Origin: CAZLLE01 sp964560425
GTDB lineage: Bacteria > Campylobacterota > Campylobacteria > Campylobacterales > QNZT01
DNA length: 64,000 nt
Reading direction: 5' to 3'
NCBI GenBank assembly: GCA_964560425.1
Contig: CAZLLE010000083.1
Span: 1-64,000 of the forward strand
Numbering within the stretch: the stretch's first letter is position 1; the number at the start of each line of letters is the position of its first letter. A program made the position numbers and the translations under genes. The notes beneath the pieces were generated by a model. That model was given only the letters and a program-made list of their open reading frames with translations. It ran no database searches and was not told the origin of the DNA. Shown here piece after piece: positions 7,965 to 17,281 of the stretch.

Positions 7965-9152
7965 ATGAAAAGAGTTGTTTTACTATCGTTGCTTACATCG
8001 TCGGTACTTTTTGCTACAAATGGGGATAATATGATCTCCCTAGGACCAGAATCAAGGGCAATGGGTGGTACAGGTATTGCCTATGGAATGGGTGCAGATT
8101 CTGTATTTAGGAATCCCGCATGGCTCTCTGATGTAAAAGGTACAAGTGGGCTTTTTGGTGCAACTATATTTATGCCAACTGTTAGTGCTAAAAATGGTGC
8201 TCCTGGTATGGGAAGTGGTGTGAGTGCAGAGAGTAAATCAGATCTATCCCTAATTCCTGAAATTGCAGTAACTTCTCATATTAATTCTGATCTATCTTAT
8301 GGTTTTGGTATGTTTGGTGTTTCTGGTATGGGTGTTGATTATCGAAATGAAGATATGACAAAGGGATTATCAAATATGCGTACAAACTTTCAGTATATGC
8401 GGTTTGTACCATCTTTGAGTTATAAAATTGATGATCTTAGAATTGGTGGTGGGATAAGTGTCGCTTATGGCTCTTTAAATATGGCTGCTATGATGACTAG
8501 TGTAACTGATCCAACTAATCTTGCAACGATGGCTCAAAGAAGTGGCGGTAGTAGTGAAGATATAGCATTTGGTATGCAGGTTGGTCTTGGTTATTATGTT
8601 ATGCCGGGAGTAACACTTGGTGCATATTATCAATCTCAAATTGATACAACTTACGAAGATGTATTTGATTTTAATACAGATGGTGTTTATGATGACTTGG
8701 ATCTTTCTCAGCCTGCTGAATATGGATTTGGTATAGGTTATAAGGGAAGGGCTTACTCTGTTACATTTGATTATCGTCGTATTGCATGGTCTGATGCTGA
8801 TGGATATGATAATTTTGGTTGGGAAGATCAAGATGTTTTTGCATTAGGTATTGCTTATGAACTTGATATACTCACTTTACGAGCAGGATATAATTATTCT
8901 GAATCACCTTTGCGAAATATTAGTTCTACCACAATGACTCCAGCCAATTTTCAAAATGCCTATTTTAATATGATGGGATTTCCTGCATTTAGTGAATCAC
9001 ACTATACATTTGGTTTGGGTTATCAAATAGGTGAAAATGTTGGATTAGATTTAGCATATGTATATGCTCCAGATGTTACTGAAAAAGTATTTGGTATTGA
9101 AGCATCAAATGAGCAAAGTTCTGTAAGTGTGGCAATTAGTTATAATTTTTAA
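7965..9152 (+). CDS. FadL/TodX-family (OMPP1) outer-membrane transport protein
   Basis: The 395-residue product has a signal peptide (MKRVVLLSLLTSSVLFA). The mature N terminus is typical of FadL proteins (GPESRAMGGTGIAYG, then RNPAWLSDV), and the remainder is beta-barrel-like ending in an aromatic residue (SYNF). FadL proteins form 14-stranded barrels that let hydrophobic compounds such as fatty acids or aromatics cross the outer membrane. It is monocistronic, with terminators on both sides. The substrate is not predictable; an efflux operon next to a hydrophobic-compound importer is suggestive only. SD AAGGAG lies before the ATG. Confidence 0.88.
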   Translation: MKRVVLLSLLTSSVLFATNGDNMISLGPESRAMGGTGIAYGMGADSVFRNPAWLSDVKGTSGLFGATIFMPTVSAKNGAPGMGSGVSAESKSDLSLIPEIAVTSHINSDLSYGFGMFGVSGMGVDYRNEDMTKGLSNMRTNFQYMRFVPSLSYKIDDLRIGGGISVAYGSLNMAAMMTSVTDPTNLATMAQRSGGSSEDIAFGMQVGLGYYVMPGVTLGAYYQSQIDTTYEDVFDFNTDGVYDDLDLSQPAEYGFGIGYKGRAYSVTFDYRRIAWSDADGYDNFGWEDQDVFALGIAYELDILTLRAGYNYSESPLRNISSTTMTPANFQNAYFNMMGFPAFSESHYTFGLGYQIGENVGLDLAYVYAPDVTEKVFGIEASNEQSSVSVAISYNF

Positions 9153-9156
9153 GAAA

Positions 9157-9180
9157 AAAGTGCGATTTTAATCGCACTTT
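9157..9180. terminator. Bidirectional terminator between fadL-like and gspG genes
   Basis: A 10-bp perfect stem (AAAGTGCGAT at 9157-9166 with ATCGCACTTT at 9171-9180) lies between convergent genes. An A-run at 9154-9159 would give a good U-tract on the minus strand, so it probably serves gspG better than the FadL-like gene. Confidence 0.8.
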
Positions 9181-9194
9181 CTAGTTTTCTTATA

Positions 9195-9617
9195 TTATTT
9201 ATTACATCCAGAGAAAGCTATGTCTTTACTCTCCTGTTTTCCACCCTCTTTACCATCTGCACCCATAGAGATAATATCAATAGATCCGCTATCTTCATCT
9301 TTGATATAGATATAAGGATTTTTCCAAGGATCAAGTGGTTCTTTACCATCTAAAAATCCACCTTCTGGGTAGCTTTTGTATTTTTCTGGATCAGGATTAG
9401 ATACAAGAGCCTTAAGTCCCTCTTCCGTACTTGGATACATACTATTTTGTAGTTTGAAATTTTTGAGAGCATCATTTATACTTTGCATTTGAATACAAAC
9501 TATCTTTTTCTTCGCCTCTTCCCCTTGTCCTAAAAGATTCGGTAAAACAAGACCAGCCAAAAGTCCTAAGATAATAATTACGATCATTATCTCAATAAGT
9601 GAAAAACCTTTTTTCAT
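9195..9617 (-). CDS. gspG: T2SS major pseudopilin GspG
   Basis: The 140-residue prepilin has a short leader and a type III cleavage site (MKKG, then FSLIEIMIVIIILG, with Glu5 of the mature form). It carries the GspG signature region (YPSTEEGLKAL, then PEGGFLDGKEPLDPWKNPY, and a late ISMGADGKEGG). Such C-terminal Asp-rich loops bind calcium in GspG. It is the main subunit of the periplasmic pseudopilus. It is transcribed divergently from the rest of the T2SS operon, which is unusual since gspG normally follows gspF. Confidence 0.93.
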   Translation of the reverse strand: MKKGFSLIEIMIVIIILGLLAGLVLPNLLGQGEEAKKKIVCIQMQSINDALKNFKLQNSMYPSTEEGLKALVSNPDPEKYKSYPEGGFLDGKEPLDPWKNPYIYIKDEDSGSIDIISMGADGKEGGKQESKDIAFSGCNK

Positions 9618-9727
9618 TAAACAATTCCTTAAGTATTTATTTTATATTATATAAGAGTTAAGTAGTAACAACAGTTACTGCTTAGTACTTATTAATATTT
9701 TACATGAAAGTTACTTTAAATTAAATT

Positions 9728-10714
9728 ATGAAAAAAGCAATTGTCTTACTTATGACCTTAGGGTTTATATCAATAATATCAGCACTTGTGCTTTGGTCTC
9801 TAAATATCTCCAAAGATAGGTTTGATAAAATTGTCTATATTGATGCTGAGAATCAGTTTGGTATTGTTTTTAAGGACTTTGTGAAAATTATTAACCAAAA
9901 TACAAAAGAGATTAATAGTACTGATGACTTGGATAATTTTTTGTCAATTGGAATGCCAGCTATTGCAGAAGCCAAAACACAAGTTGGCTTGGGTTTTATA
10001 GTTGAATCCAAAATGGATAAACTTAATATCAATTATATTTTGAGTACATTAGTAGCTCATGAGGCAAATGATACAAGAAATGAGGATGATGACTATTTAC
10101 TTAGACCATTAGTAAGATATTTTAGAGATAAACATGAGTTATCAAATCCTGATTTGATGTTTGATTTTCTTCTTGATAGTGTTGATAAAGATGACATGGA
10201 GAGAGGAAGTGAAACGGAGATTGCAAATGAGGATATTGATTTTGAACAGGGTAAAATTTATAGTTTTAACCACCTAAAAAAGATATTTAATAAATATTAC
10301 CAAGAGAGTAGAGATAAAAGAGTTTTTAATATCAGTCGAAGTGAATTTGAAGAATATTTCTATTTTGGAGATATAAAGCAAGGGATGTTTGATAGTGGTA
10401 GGTGTGGTGAAGGTTGTTCTGATTGTAAGGCTATGGAACTCTTAGTTGAAGATGGAGATACAATAGAGCCACAAAATGAAGAATGTAGTGAAATATTTAA
10501 AGATAGAAAAAAAGATGATCAACCAATGGAAGAAACATTAAAAGAAATTAAAAAAATATATAATATTTCACAATTTAATAATAAAAGTAAATATTTGGTA
10601 AAATGTATAGTTACTTTTGATACTTCAGAGTATCGAAGGGACATCTCATTTGACTATGATATTGGCAGTGCAGGAGTAGAGAATATTGATAAAAATTTTC
10701 AAGAAGAAGAGTAA
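9728..10714 (+). CDS. GspK-like minor pseudopilin
   Basis: The 328-residue product begins with a hydrophobic helix (MKKAIVLLMTLGFISIISAL) but lacks a Glu at +5, as in GspK. Its large soluble domain includes a stretch near residue 98 reading MDKLNINYIL that resembles the GspK family's LN-x-N segment. A cysteine-rich loop (CGEGCSDC, another Cys about 20 residues on) is a local oddity that could form disulfides or bind metal. It is first in the operon and overlaps the next gene by 29 bp. Assignment rests on position plus N-terminal architecture. Confidence 0.65.
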   Translation: MKKAIVLLMTLGFISIISALVLWSLNISKDRFDKIVYIDAENQFGIVFKDFVKIINQNTKEINSTDDLDNFLSIGMPAIAEAKTQVGLGFIVESKMDKLNINYILSTLVAHEANDTRNEDDDYLLRPLVRYFRDKHELSNPDLMFDFLLDSVDKDDMERGSETEIANEDIDFEQGKIYSFNHLKKIFNKYYQESRDKRVFNISRSEFEEYFYFGDIKQGMFDSGRCGEGCSDCKAMELLVEDGDTIEPQNEECSEIFKDRKKDDQPMEETLKEIKKIYNISQFNNKSKYLVKCIVTFDTSEYRRDISFDYDIGSAGVENIDKNFQEEE

Positions 10715-11621
10715 AATACTCTTTTTAACGAAGTCTGATGAGATTAAAGGTAACGATTTTGTAAGTGTTATTCTATCACCCCAATATTATTGGGTAAAAA
10801 AGGCTGATTTACCCGTCAAGAAAGAGAGAGAAGCACTTCGTCTTGCTCCCTCTGTTTTTGATGGTATCTTGCCAAGTGGTGATTTCTCTTATGAAGTAGA
10901 GAAAAAAGATGATTCATTTGTATTGATTGCTTATGATAAAAATTTAATTTCAAAAGCGATATCAGAACAGTTTAAAAGACATAAAGGTGGTATAGAAGGC
11001 ATATACTTTGCTCAACATGAATTCTCTTTTTTAAAAGAGTGCAGATTGGTAAATGAGCAATCTTCTTTAGTTGCAATTGATGGAGTTGTAATACAAGTAC
11101 CCAAAAGATGTAGTGATAGTAAACTCTTAGAAGATATTTTTGATGATGTCAACCTTTCTAATAAAAAAGCAAAATTAAGTTCATTTGATAATGAGGTAAT
11201 TAGTCATAAAGACTCTATCTTGATAGGTATAGTATCATTTTTGCTCTTGAGTGCATTTGCTATAGAGTATTTTAATTATAAGAGTGAACTTTCACTATTG
11301 GATGAGAAACAAGATAAAATTAGTAGCGAATATAATCTTCCAAGAACTTCAATTCAACTTAAAAGTGTTAAAAAATCATTAATTAAGAAGTTTAATACAC
11401 AAAAAAGTTTTAGAGATCTTTTTTATAAAGTTAGTAAGATCAAATTGGCTCGTGGAGAGTATATTCAAAGTTTTGAAGAGTCTAAAGGTGAAATTCGTTT
11501 TGAAATTAAGATGAGTAATCCTAATAGAGAGGCGGTATTAAAGAGAGATTTGTCTAAAAATCTAAAAATAATATCAAGTAGACTAAAAGATAATATCTTA
11601 AAATTAAAGGTTTCACTATGA
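10686..11621 (+). CDS. GspL-like T2SS inner-membrane platform protein
   Basis: The 311-residue product has a cytoplasmic N-terminal domain of about 180 residues, one transmembrane helix near residues 182-200 (SILIGIVSFLLLSAFAIEYF) and a periplasmic C-terminal domain with a coiled-coil start. This is the GspL/PilM-PilN-type architecture that links the ATPase GspE to the periplasm. The TTG start has AGGAG at 10672-10676, 9 bp upstream, inside the previous gene; no ATG or GTG is available nearby. Sequence similarity is weak, so operon position is the main support. Confidence 0.6.
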   Translation: MIKIFKKKSKILFLTKSDEIKGNDFVSVILSPQYYWVKKADLPVKKEREALRLAPSVFDGILPSGDFSYEVEKKDDSFVLIAYDKNLISKAISEQFKRHKGGIEGIYFAQHEFSFLKECRLVNEQSSLVAIDGVVIQVPKRCSDSKLLEDIFDDVNLSNKKAKLSSFDNEVISHKDSILIGIVSFLLLSAFAIEYFNYKSELSLLDEKQDKISSEYNLPRTSIQLKSVKKSLIKKFNTQKSFRDLFYKVSKIKLARGEYIQSFEESKGEIRFEIKMSNPNREAVLKRDLSKNLKIISSRLKDNILKLKVSL

Positions 11622-12013
11622 GTAAAAGAAATCTATTGATATTTTTATTTTTAATAATATTACTAATAGTTTTGCTTTTTTCTATGGTTCAAAGTGTAAA
11701 ATCTGAGTTTTATGAGAAAAAGAGTGAAATTGCAGTTTTTAGTAAAGAGGCAAAAGAGTTTGCTCAATTAAAGAAAAAATATAAAAATAAAAAAGATATA
11801 AAAAGGATAATTATAAGTTTAAATAGAATATCTAGAGCTACAAAAGATTTTACGAAATCTGATCAAAGAGTTCTTTTGTTTGATAAGCTTAATAAATCCT
11901 CACTGAATAAATTGGTGAAAAAAATCATGAATTCTTCACTAGAATTGAAAAAAATTATAATTAATAGAGGTGAAGATGGTAGTGCGATGTTGAGAGTGGA
12001 GATAAAAAAATGA
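11618..12013 (+). CDS. GspM-like T2SS platform protein
   Basis: A 131-residue protein with one N-terminal transmembrane helix (residues 6-25), a charged coiled-coil segment to about residue 55 and a small alpha/beta periplasmic domain. This matches the size and topology of GspM/PilO, the partner of GspL. It overlaps the genes on both sides by 4 bp (ATGA-type), implying translational coupling. Assignment is by topology and position only. Confidence 0.55.
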   Translation: MSKRNLLIFLFLIILLIVLLFSMVQSVKSEFYEKKSEIAVFSKEAKEFAQLKKKYKNKKDIKRIIISLNRISRATKDFTKSDQRVLLFDKLNKSSLNKLVKKIMNSSLELKKIIINRGEDGSAMLRVEIKK

Positions 12014-12528
12014 AAAAAATATTAATTTTTATTTTGGTGTTTTTTGGCAGTATTATTGTTTTTATGCCAAAAATTAATCTCTACAACACATTAGAGAAGT
12101 TTTTAAAAGATGAAAGAATTTTAATAAAAGAACAAAAAATTTCAGATAATTTTATATCTTTAGATATTGAAGGTGCAACACTCTTTTATGATGGTATAAA
12201 ATCCCTAGAAATTGGTAGCTTAAATGTAAAACCATGGTTAATTACTAATGAAATTATTCTAACAGATATTAAGCCATCAGCTGTTATAAAGAAGCAGTTG
12301 GATGTAAAAGCTGATAATATTAAGATAAGTTACTCCTTGTGGGATCATGAAAATGTAAAGATCTTTGCAGAGGGTGATTTTGGTGAAATTAATGGTAATT
12401 TTGAGGTTTTGAGTGGGAAATTGCATTTAGTATTGGATGCGAGTAAAAAATTTGTAAATAACAGTTTTGTGAGACAAAATTTTAAAAAGAGTGAAGAGGG
12501 ATTAGTATATGAGCAAATCATCAAATAA
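12010..12528 (+). CDS. GspN-like T2SS accessory protein
   Basis: A 172-residue product with an N-terminal signal anchor (about residues 3-20) followed by a beta-rich domain with repeated strands (ISLDIEGATLFYDGIK, LEIGSLNVKPWL). This resembles the C-terminal half of GspN proteins, which lie next to GspC in some T2SS operons. It overlaps the GspC gene by 20 bp. No motif makes this certain; it could be an unrelated small periplasmic protein of the same operon. Confidence 0.5.
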   Translation: MKKILIFILVFFGSIIVFMPKINLYNTLEKFLKDERILIKEQKISDNFISLDIEGATLFYDGIKSLEIGSLNVKPWLITNEIILTDIKPSAVIKKQLDVKADNIKISYSLWDHENVKIFAEGDFGEINGNFEVLSGKLHLVLDASKKFVNNSFVRQNFKKSEEGLVYEQIIK

Positions 12529-13381
12529 TATTATTCGTTTTATTGTTTTATATATTTTTTTACCAATTGCTCTTGTAAAGTTATTATGGAGTGTCTCTCT
12601 CTTTTTTTTGGAAAAAGGTAGTATTGATGAGCAAAAAAAGGTGGATTATATCTATCATTATAATGTTAATTTTGCCAAACAGATGCTCCCCTCTTCTGAG
12701 GTTAAACCAAAGCCAAAACCAGTTAAAGTTGAGGAACCTGCCGCAAAGTTAAATAGTATTAAGCTTAAAGCCACTTATGTAAATGGAGCTGCTAGTTTTA
12801 TGGTCGTTTTGAATGGTAAGGAGATTGAGTTCGTATATTTAGGTGAAAAGCACAAAGGTTATGAGGTAAAAAAAGTAGAACATAATCGTGTAGTTTTAGA
12901 GAAGAAGGGTGAAATATTTTATATTTTGATTGATGATGAAGAGGATAAGAAAAAATCTTCCACCCGTAAAAAGCCTTCACATAAGAGAGTAGCTGGATTA
13001 GTTGATGCTAAATCTCCTGCTAGTCATACTAAGAGCAGTGATGCCTCTACTGTCCCAGACGAGCCAACAAGCATTACTAGAAAAGAGATAGGTGGTTATC
13101 TTAAAAATCCAAATAAAATTTGGAGAAGTATTAGAATACAAGAGATACGAAAAAGTGGGCAAATTGATGGTTTTCGTATAAATTATGTAAAAAAAGGTTC
13201 ATTTTTCGCAAAGGGTGGCTTAAGAGCAGGTGATGTTATTAAAAGTATTGATGGTAAGGAGATTAAGAGTTTGTCTGATGTTATGAAGTATTACTCCAAC
13301 ATCGATACGCTTGAAGGTTTATCCCTTGGTGTAAAAAGAGGTCAAGATGAAATTGATCTTGAGTTTAGTATAAGTGAATAA
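12509..13381 (+). CDS. gspC: GspC-like T2SS protein with HR and PDZ domains
   Basis: The 290-residue protein has an N-terminal transmembrane helix (about 10-32), a Lys/Pro-rich linker, and a homology-region domain at about 85-150 (LKATYVNGAASFMVVLNGK). A polar linker follows, then a C-terminal PDZ domain from about 215 (FAKGGLRAGDVIKSIDGKEI). GspC connects the inner-membrane platform to the secretin and helps substrate selection. It directly precedes gspD, as is usual. Confidence 0.85.
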   Translation: MSKSSNNIIRFIVLYIFLPIALVKLLWSVSLFFLEKGSIDEQKKVDYIYHYNVNFAKQMLPSSEVKPKPKPVKVEEPAAKLNSIKLKATYVNGAASFMVVLNGKEIEFVYLGEKHKGYEVKKVEHNRVVLEKKGEIFYILIDDEEDKKKSSTRKKPSHKRVAGLVDAKSPASHTKSSDASTVPDEPTSITRKEIGGYLKNPNKIWRSIRIQEIRKSGQIDGFRINYVKKGSFFAKGGLRAGDVIKSIDGKEIKSLSDVMKYYSNIDTLEGLSLGVKRGQDEIDLEFSISE

Positions 13382-13411
13382 TAAGAAGAATAAAAAAGGT
13401 AGAATGAATAG

Positions 13412-15760
13412 ATGAAGAAGATAGCATTAAGTTTATTATTAATAAGTGTGTTAAGCTCCATCTCTCTTATCGCTGAAGAAGAGCGTTTTAAAGAAGTAAA
13501 TAGAGATGAGATTCAGATTAATTTTAAAGGTCTGGAAATTGTAGATTTTGTGAAAATGGTAGCGAAAATTACTGGTAAAAATATATTAATTTCACAAAAA
13601 ATAAGTGGTACAGTTGATTATGTATCTGTAAAACCAATTAAAAAAAGAAATCTTTATAGTCTGTTGGTAAATGTTTTATCCGCAAAAGGTTTTACGCTTA
13701 GAGATTCGCAAAATGGTTTTTTAAATGTCATTAAGAGTGCAGATGCTGCCAAAAGTGCTCCACCAATGTATGGTAGTAGCTCTGTTCAAGAGGTACAGAC
13801 AACTATTATTGCTGTACAAAATTTAAATGTAAGAACAATTTTAAGACAGATTAATTTTCTATTAAGTAGATATGGTAAGATTACTTTATCTTATGAAAGC
13901 AACTCTGTAGTAGTGACAGATTTTCCTGAAAATATTGAGAGTATTAGAAATATTATTCATAGATTAGATAAGAGTCCTAATACAAAAGTAAGATTTGTTA
14001 TGCTCAAAAATGCATCAGCCAAAGTTGTCTTTAGTAAAGCAAAACAGATTGCAAACTCTCTTTTTGATAATAAAATTTCAACACAAAAAGTGGATGTCTT
14101 TTCAGATGATGCTTCAAACGCTGTTATTTTGGTGGGTAATAGAGCCAATATCCGTGCTTTGGTTCCTTATATTAAGAAGTTAGATAAAGCAAATGAGACA
14201 GTTGATAAGCGTATGGAGATTATTCATATTAAAAATGCTGATGCTGTTGAGATTGTTAAAACATTGCAAAAACTTCTTTCAGATAAAAGTTTTGCAAAAC
14301 AGACTACTAAACAGAGTGTAAAAAAGAGTGTTACAACGCAAGTTTCTGTACCTCAAAAAATACCTGGTGCCAAAAATGCCCCTCCTGCTGTAACTAAAAC
14401 TGTGGAAGAACAACCAAGTATTATCTCGACGGATAAAGATAAAGCAACTGTGACAGTTGATGTAGAGTTAAATGCTGTTGTTGTTTATGCTACTGAGAGA
14501 GAGATTAAAGAGATTCAACATGTTATCTCCAAACTTGATATTGAGAGAGAACAAGTTTATGTGAAAGCAAAAGTTATTGAGATTAGTAATAATAAAGCCA
14601 AAGAATTAGGTGCTAAGTATGAAATTCTTGCTGGTGGTGTTAGTGGAGCTGGTTTATACGGTATTAGTGCTAAAATGGGTGGTTCTTTGAGTCCTGCAGG
14701 GAGTTTACTTAGTGGTGATTTTAAAGGAAAAGGTATAGATATCCCCGCTTTAACTAAAGTTTTAGCTATGGGTGTTACATTATCTATTTTTGAAAATAAT
14801 AATGCAGCTAATGTACTCTCTGAACCATCTATTTTATGTCTTAATAATAAAGAATCATCTATCTATGTTGGTCAGACTGAATCTATATTGTCTCAAACTT
14901 CGGTTGGTAGTGATATAAATGCTATTGCTAGACAAAATTATACTAGAGAAGATATTGGTTTAACATTAACCGTAAAACCTAGAATTTCAGCAGACAATAA
15001 AGTTTCCTTAACGGTAAAAGCTATTTTGGAAGATGTTGTACCAGGCTCAACAAGAGGGCAACCTACTACTACAAAAAGGGAAGTAAGTACAGCAGCTATT
15101 GTATCTAATGGAGAGACTGTTATTATTGGTGGACTTATTAAAAATAAAGAGGGTAAAGGTGTCGTAAAAATTCCTTTTTTAGGAGATATTCCTATTTTGG
15201 GTAACCTTTTTAGGCATACAACCAAAGCTCATGATAAAACAAGTTTAGTCATTATGCTTACACCATATATTGTGAAGAGAAGTGAAGATCTTGGACACTT
15301 AAGAGATACATTGGGTAAGCTTGATCTTTTAGAACAAAATCTTGCACTTGAATTTGAGAAAAATTATGAAAAAAATCAAGAATTTTTCAAAAAACCAATA
15401 ATTTCAGATGTTACACCTCTTCCTAGAAAAATAGAAGTAGTAGCACCTGTTCAAGAGATGATTACTCAAGTTCCTGTTGTGCAAGAGCATATTATTCCAA
15501 TGAAAGAGAGTGTTGTAGTTCAGACTCCTTCTTCTTCAGTGGAGAGTTTAGGAGAAAATGGAGTTATTGTTAATACTCCAACAGTTATTGAAGAAGTTTT
15601 ACCAGTGCCACAAGGGGTTTATAATCCTGTTGAGATTCAAATTGATGATGATGGTAGAAAATATGAGGTACATTTTAACGAGAGTGGTCAAGAGATAAGT
15701 AGAAAAAGATTAGCTGGTGATTATGATACTGAGGGGGAGGAGTTTTATGAATCTGAATAA
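13412..15760 (+). CDS. gspD: T2SS secretin GspD
   Basis: The 782-residue product has a signal peptide (about 1-21), an N0 domain (NRDEIQINFKGLEIVDFVKM), N1-N3 ring domains to about residue 385, and the secretin core. The core carries the secretin signature (VSNGETVIIGGLIKNKEGKG, then VPFLGDIP-like KIPFLGDIPILGNLF). After about residue 640 it has an extended Pro/Val/Glu-rich tail of some 140 residues, longer than the usual S-domain and of unknown role. It forms the multimeric outer-membrane channel. It is followed closely by gspE. Confidence 0.95.
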   Translation: MKKIALSLLLISVLSSISLIAEEERFKEVNRDEIQINFKGLEIVDFVKMVAKITGKNILISQKISGTVDYVSVKPIKKRNLYSLLVNVLSAKGFTLRDSQNGFLNVIKSADAAKSAPPMYGSSSVQEVQTTIIAVQNLNVRTILRQINFLLSRYGKITLSYESNSVVVTDFPENIESIRNIIHRLDKSPNTKVRFVMLKNASAKVVFSKAKQIANSLFDNKISTQKVDVFSDDASNAVILVGNRANIRALVPYIKKLDKANETVDKRMEIIHIKNADAVEIVKTLQKLLSDKSFAKQTTKQSVKKSVTTQVSVPQKIPGAKNAPPAVTKTVEEQPSIISTDKDKATVTVDVELNAVVVYATEREIKEIQHVISKLDIEREQVYVKAKVIEISNNKAKELGAKYEILAGGVSGAGLYGISAKMGGSLSPAGSLLSGDFKGKGIDIPALTKVLAMGVTLSIFENNNAANVLSEPSILCLNNKESSIYVGQTESILSQTSVGSDINAIARQNYTREDIGLTLTVKPRISADNKVSLTVKAILEDVVPGSTRGQPTTTKREVSTAAIVSNGETVIIGGLIKNKEGKGVVKIPFLGDIPILGNLFRHTTKAHDKTSLVIMLTPYIVKRSEDLGHLRDTLGKLDLLEQNLALEFEKNYEKNQEFFKKPIISDVTPLPRKIEVVAPVQEMITQVPVVQEHIIPMKESVVVQTPSSSVESLGENGVIVNTPTVIEEVLPVPQGVYNPVEIQIDDDGRKYEVHFNESGQEISRKRLAGDYDTEGEEFYESE

Positions 15761-17267
15761 TATGTCTGAGTTTAAAGATGTAGATCTTAACCCAGAATAT
15801 ATTGATGGTGTAGATGTAGATCTAGCTGTAAAAAACTCTGTACTATTTTCAAAAGTAGAGGATGAGGTTTATATTATCTTAGATAAAGAGAAAATGATTG
15901 ATGGGTTCAATCTTCTCTCTAAGTTAGATATAGATTTTCCTATTGCTTTTTTGGATTCTGACTCATATCAGAGGCTATATCATAAATTTTTGGAAATTAA
16001 GACAGATAAAGATCTCTCCTCTACTATTGATGAGGATAGTGAGAGTGAGCTTATGGAAGATGAAGCTTCTCTTTCTGAATTTCTAAAAAATAGCTCTGAT
16101 ATTCTTACAAGTGAAGAGTCTGCTCCTATTATTAAATTTGTAAACTCTCTCTTTTATCAAGCTGTTAAAAAGGGTGCTTCTGATATTCATATTGAGGTAC
16201 ATGAAAAGAGAGGTGCTGTTCGTTTTAGGGTAGATGGTGTTTTAGTGAAGCATGTTGATTTAGATAAGAATATTATTTCGCTTGTTATTAGTCGTATTAA
16301 AGTTATCTCTAATCTTGATATCTCTGAAAAAAGAATTCCTCAAGATGGTAGAACTCAGATTAAAATTGCAGGTAAGGGGCTTGATATTAGGGTCTCGGTT
16401 CTTCCTACCTATTATGGTGAGAGAGTTGTTATGCGGATATTAATGGAGAGTGATGATATCCCTACACTTGAACATTTAGGTTTTAGTAAAGATTTGACTT
16501 ATGATTTTGAGAAATTGCTAGAACATGCTCATGGTATGATTTTGGTTACAGGTCCTACAGGTAGTGGTAAATCTACAACTTTGCATACATTTTTGCAGTT
16601 AGTTGCTACTCCTGATAAAAATATTATTACTGTGGAAGATCCTGTGGAGTATAAAGCAGATAATATTAATCAAATTCAAGTAAATACCAAAACTGGTTTG
16701 ACATTTTCTGCGGGACTTCGCTCTATTTTAAGACAAGATCCAGATATTGTTATGGTTGGAGAGATTAGGGATAAGGAGACAGCAGAGATATCTATTCAAG
16801 CTGCACTTACAGGGCACTTGATGCTTTCAACACTGCATACTAACAATACAGCAGCGGCAATTACAAGACTTGTAGATATGGGCGTTGATGATTTTTTGAT
16901 TAGTTCTTCTTTATTGGGTGTTTTATCTCAGCGATTGGTTAGAAAGTTATGTTCATGTAAAGAGCCAGATAAGCTTCCTCAAGAGATTGTAGATGAGTTT
17001 GTACTTGATCCATATACTCCTATTTTTAAACCAAAAGGGTGTAAGGAGTGTAATTTTACTGGTTATACAGGAAGACAAGCGGTTGGTGAACTTCTTTTAA
17101 TGGATGATGAAGTAAAACATATGTTAAAAGACAAAATGACCGATTTTGAGATTAGAGAATCTATGAGAAAAAAGGGTATGAAACTTATTCATGAGCAATT
17201 GCTTGATCTTTTAATCGCTGGTGATACATCACTTAAAGAGGTTATTCGTGTGGGCTTAAAAGATTAG
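15747..17267 (+). CDS. gspE: T2SS assembly ATPase GspE
   Basis: A GspE/PilB-family ATPase (506 residues from this start). Walker A is GPTGSGKST at about 269-277; the Walker B region is DIVMVGEIRD at about 333-342; a His box (LHTNN) follows. A cysteine knuckle (C402, C404, C432, C435) departs slightly from the usual CxxC pair because the first pair is CxC. It hydrolyses ATP to drive pseudopilus assembly. I chose the ATG at 15747 because GGAGGAG lies just before it. An in-frame ATG at 15717 would overlap gspD by 44 bp and has no SD. Confidence 0.93.
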   Translation: MNLNNMSEFKDVDLNPEYIDGVDVDLAVKNSVLFSKVEDEVYIILDKEKMIDGFNLLSKLDIDFPIAFLDSDSYQRLYHKFLEIKTDKDLSSTIDEDSESELMEDEASLSEFLKNSSDILTSEESAPIIKFVNSLFYQAVKKGASDIHIEVHEKRGAVRFRVDGVLVKHVDLDKNIISLVISRIKVISNLDISEKRIPQDGRTQIKIAGKGLDIRVSVLPTYYGERVVMRILMESDDIPTLEHLGFSKDLTYDFEKLLEHAHGMILVTGPTGSGKSTTLHTFLQLVATPDKNIITVEDPVEYKADNINQIQVNTKTGLTFSAGLRSILRQDPDIVMVGEIRDKETAEISIQAALTGHLMLSTLHTNNTAAAITRLVDMGVDDFLISSSLLGVLSQRLVRKLCSCKEPDKLPQEIVDEFVLDPYTPIFKPKGCKECNFTGYTGRQAVGELLLMDDEVKHMLKDKMTDFEIRESMRKKGMKLIHEQLLDLLIAGDTSLKEVIRVGLKD

Positions 17268-17281
17268 GTAGGTGTTATAAA

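Noticed and set aside
13957..14183. Several 60- to 120-codon open frames inside gspD, fadL-like, uvrB, lon and other genes
   Set aside because: They are shadow frames opposite or within well-supported conserved genes, without SDs or recognisable products.
15717..15746. Upstream ATG for gspE (30 bp longer)
   Set aside because: It overlaps gspD and has no SD, whereas the ATG at 15747 follows GGAGGAG.
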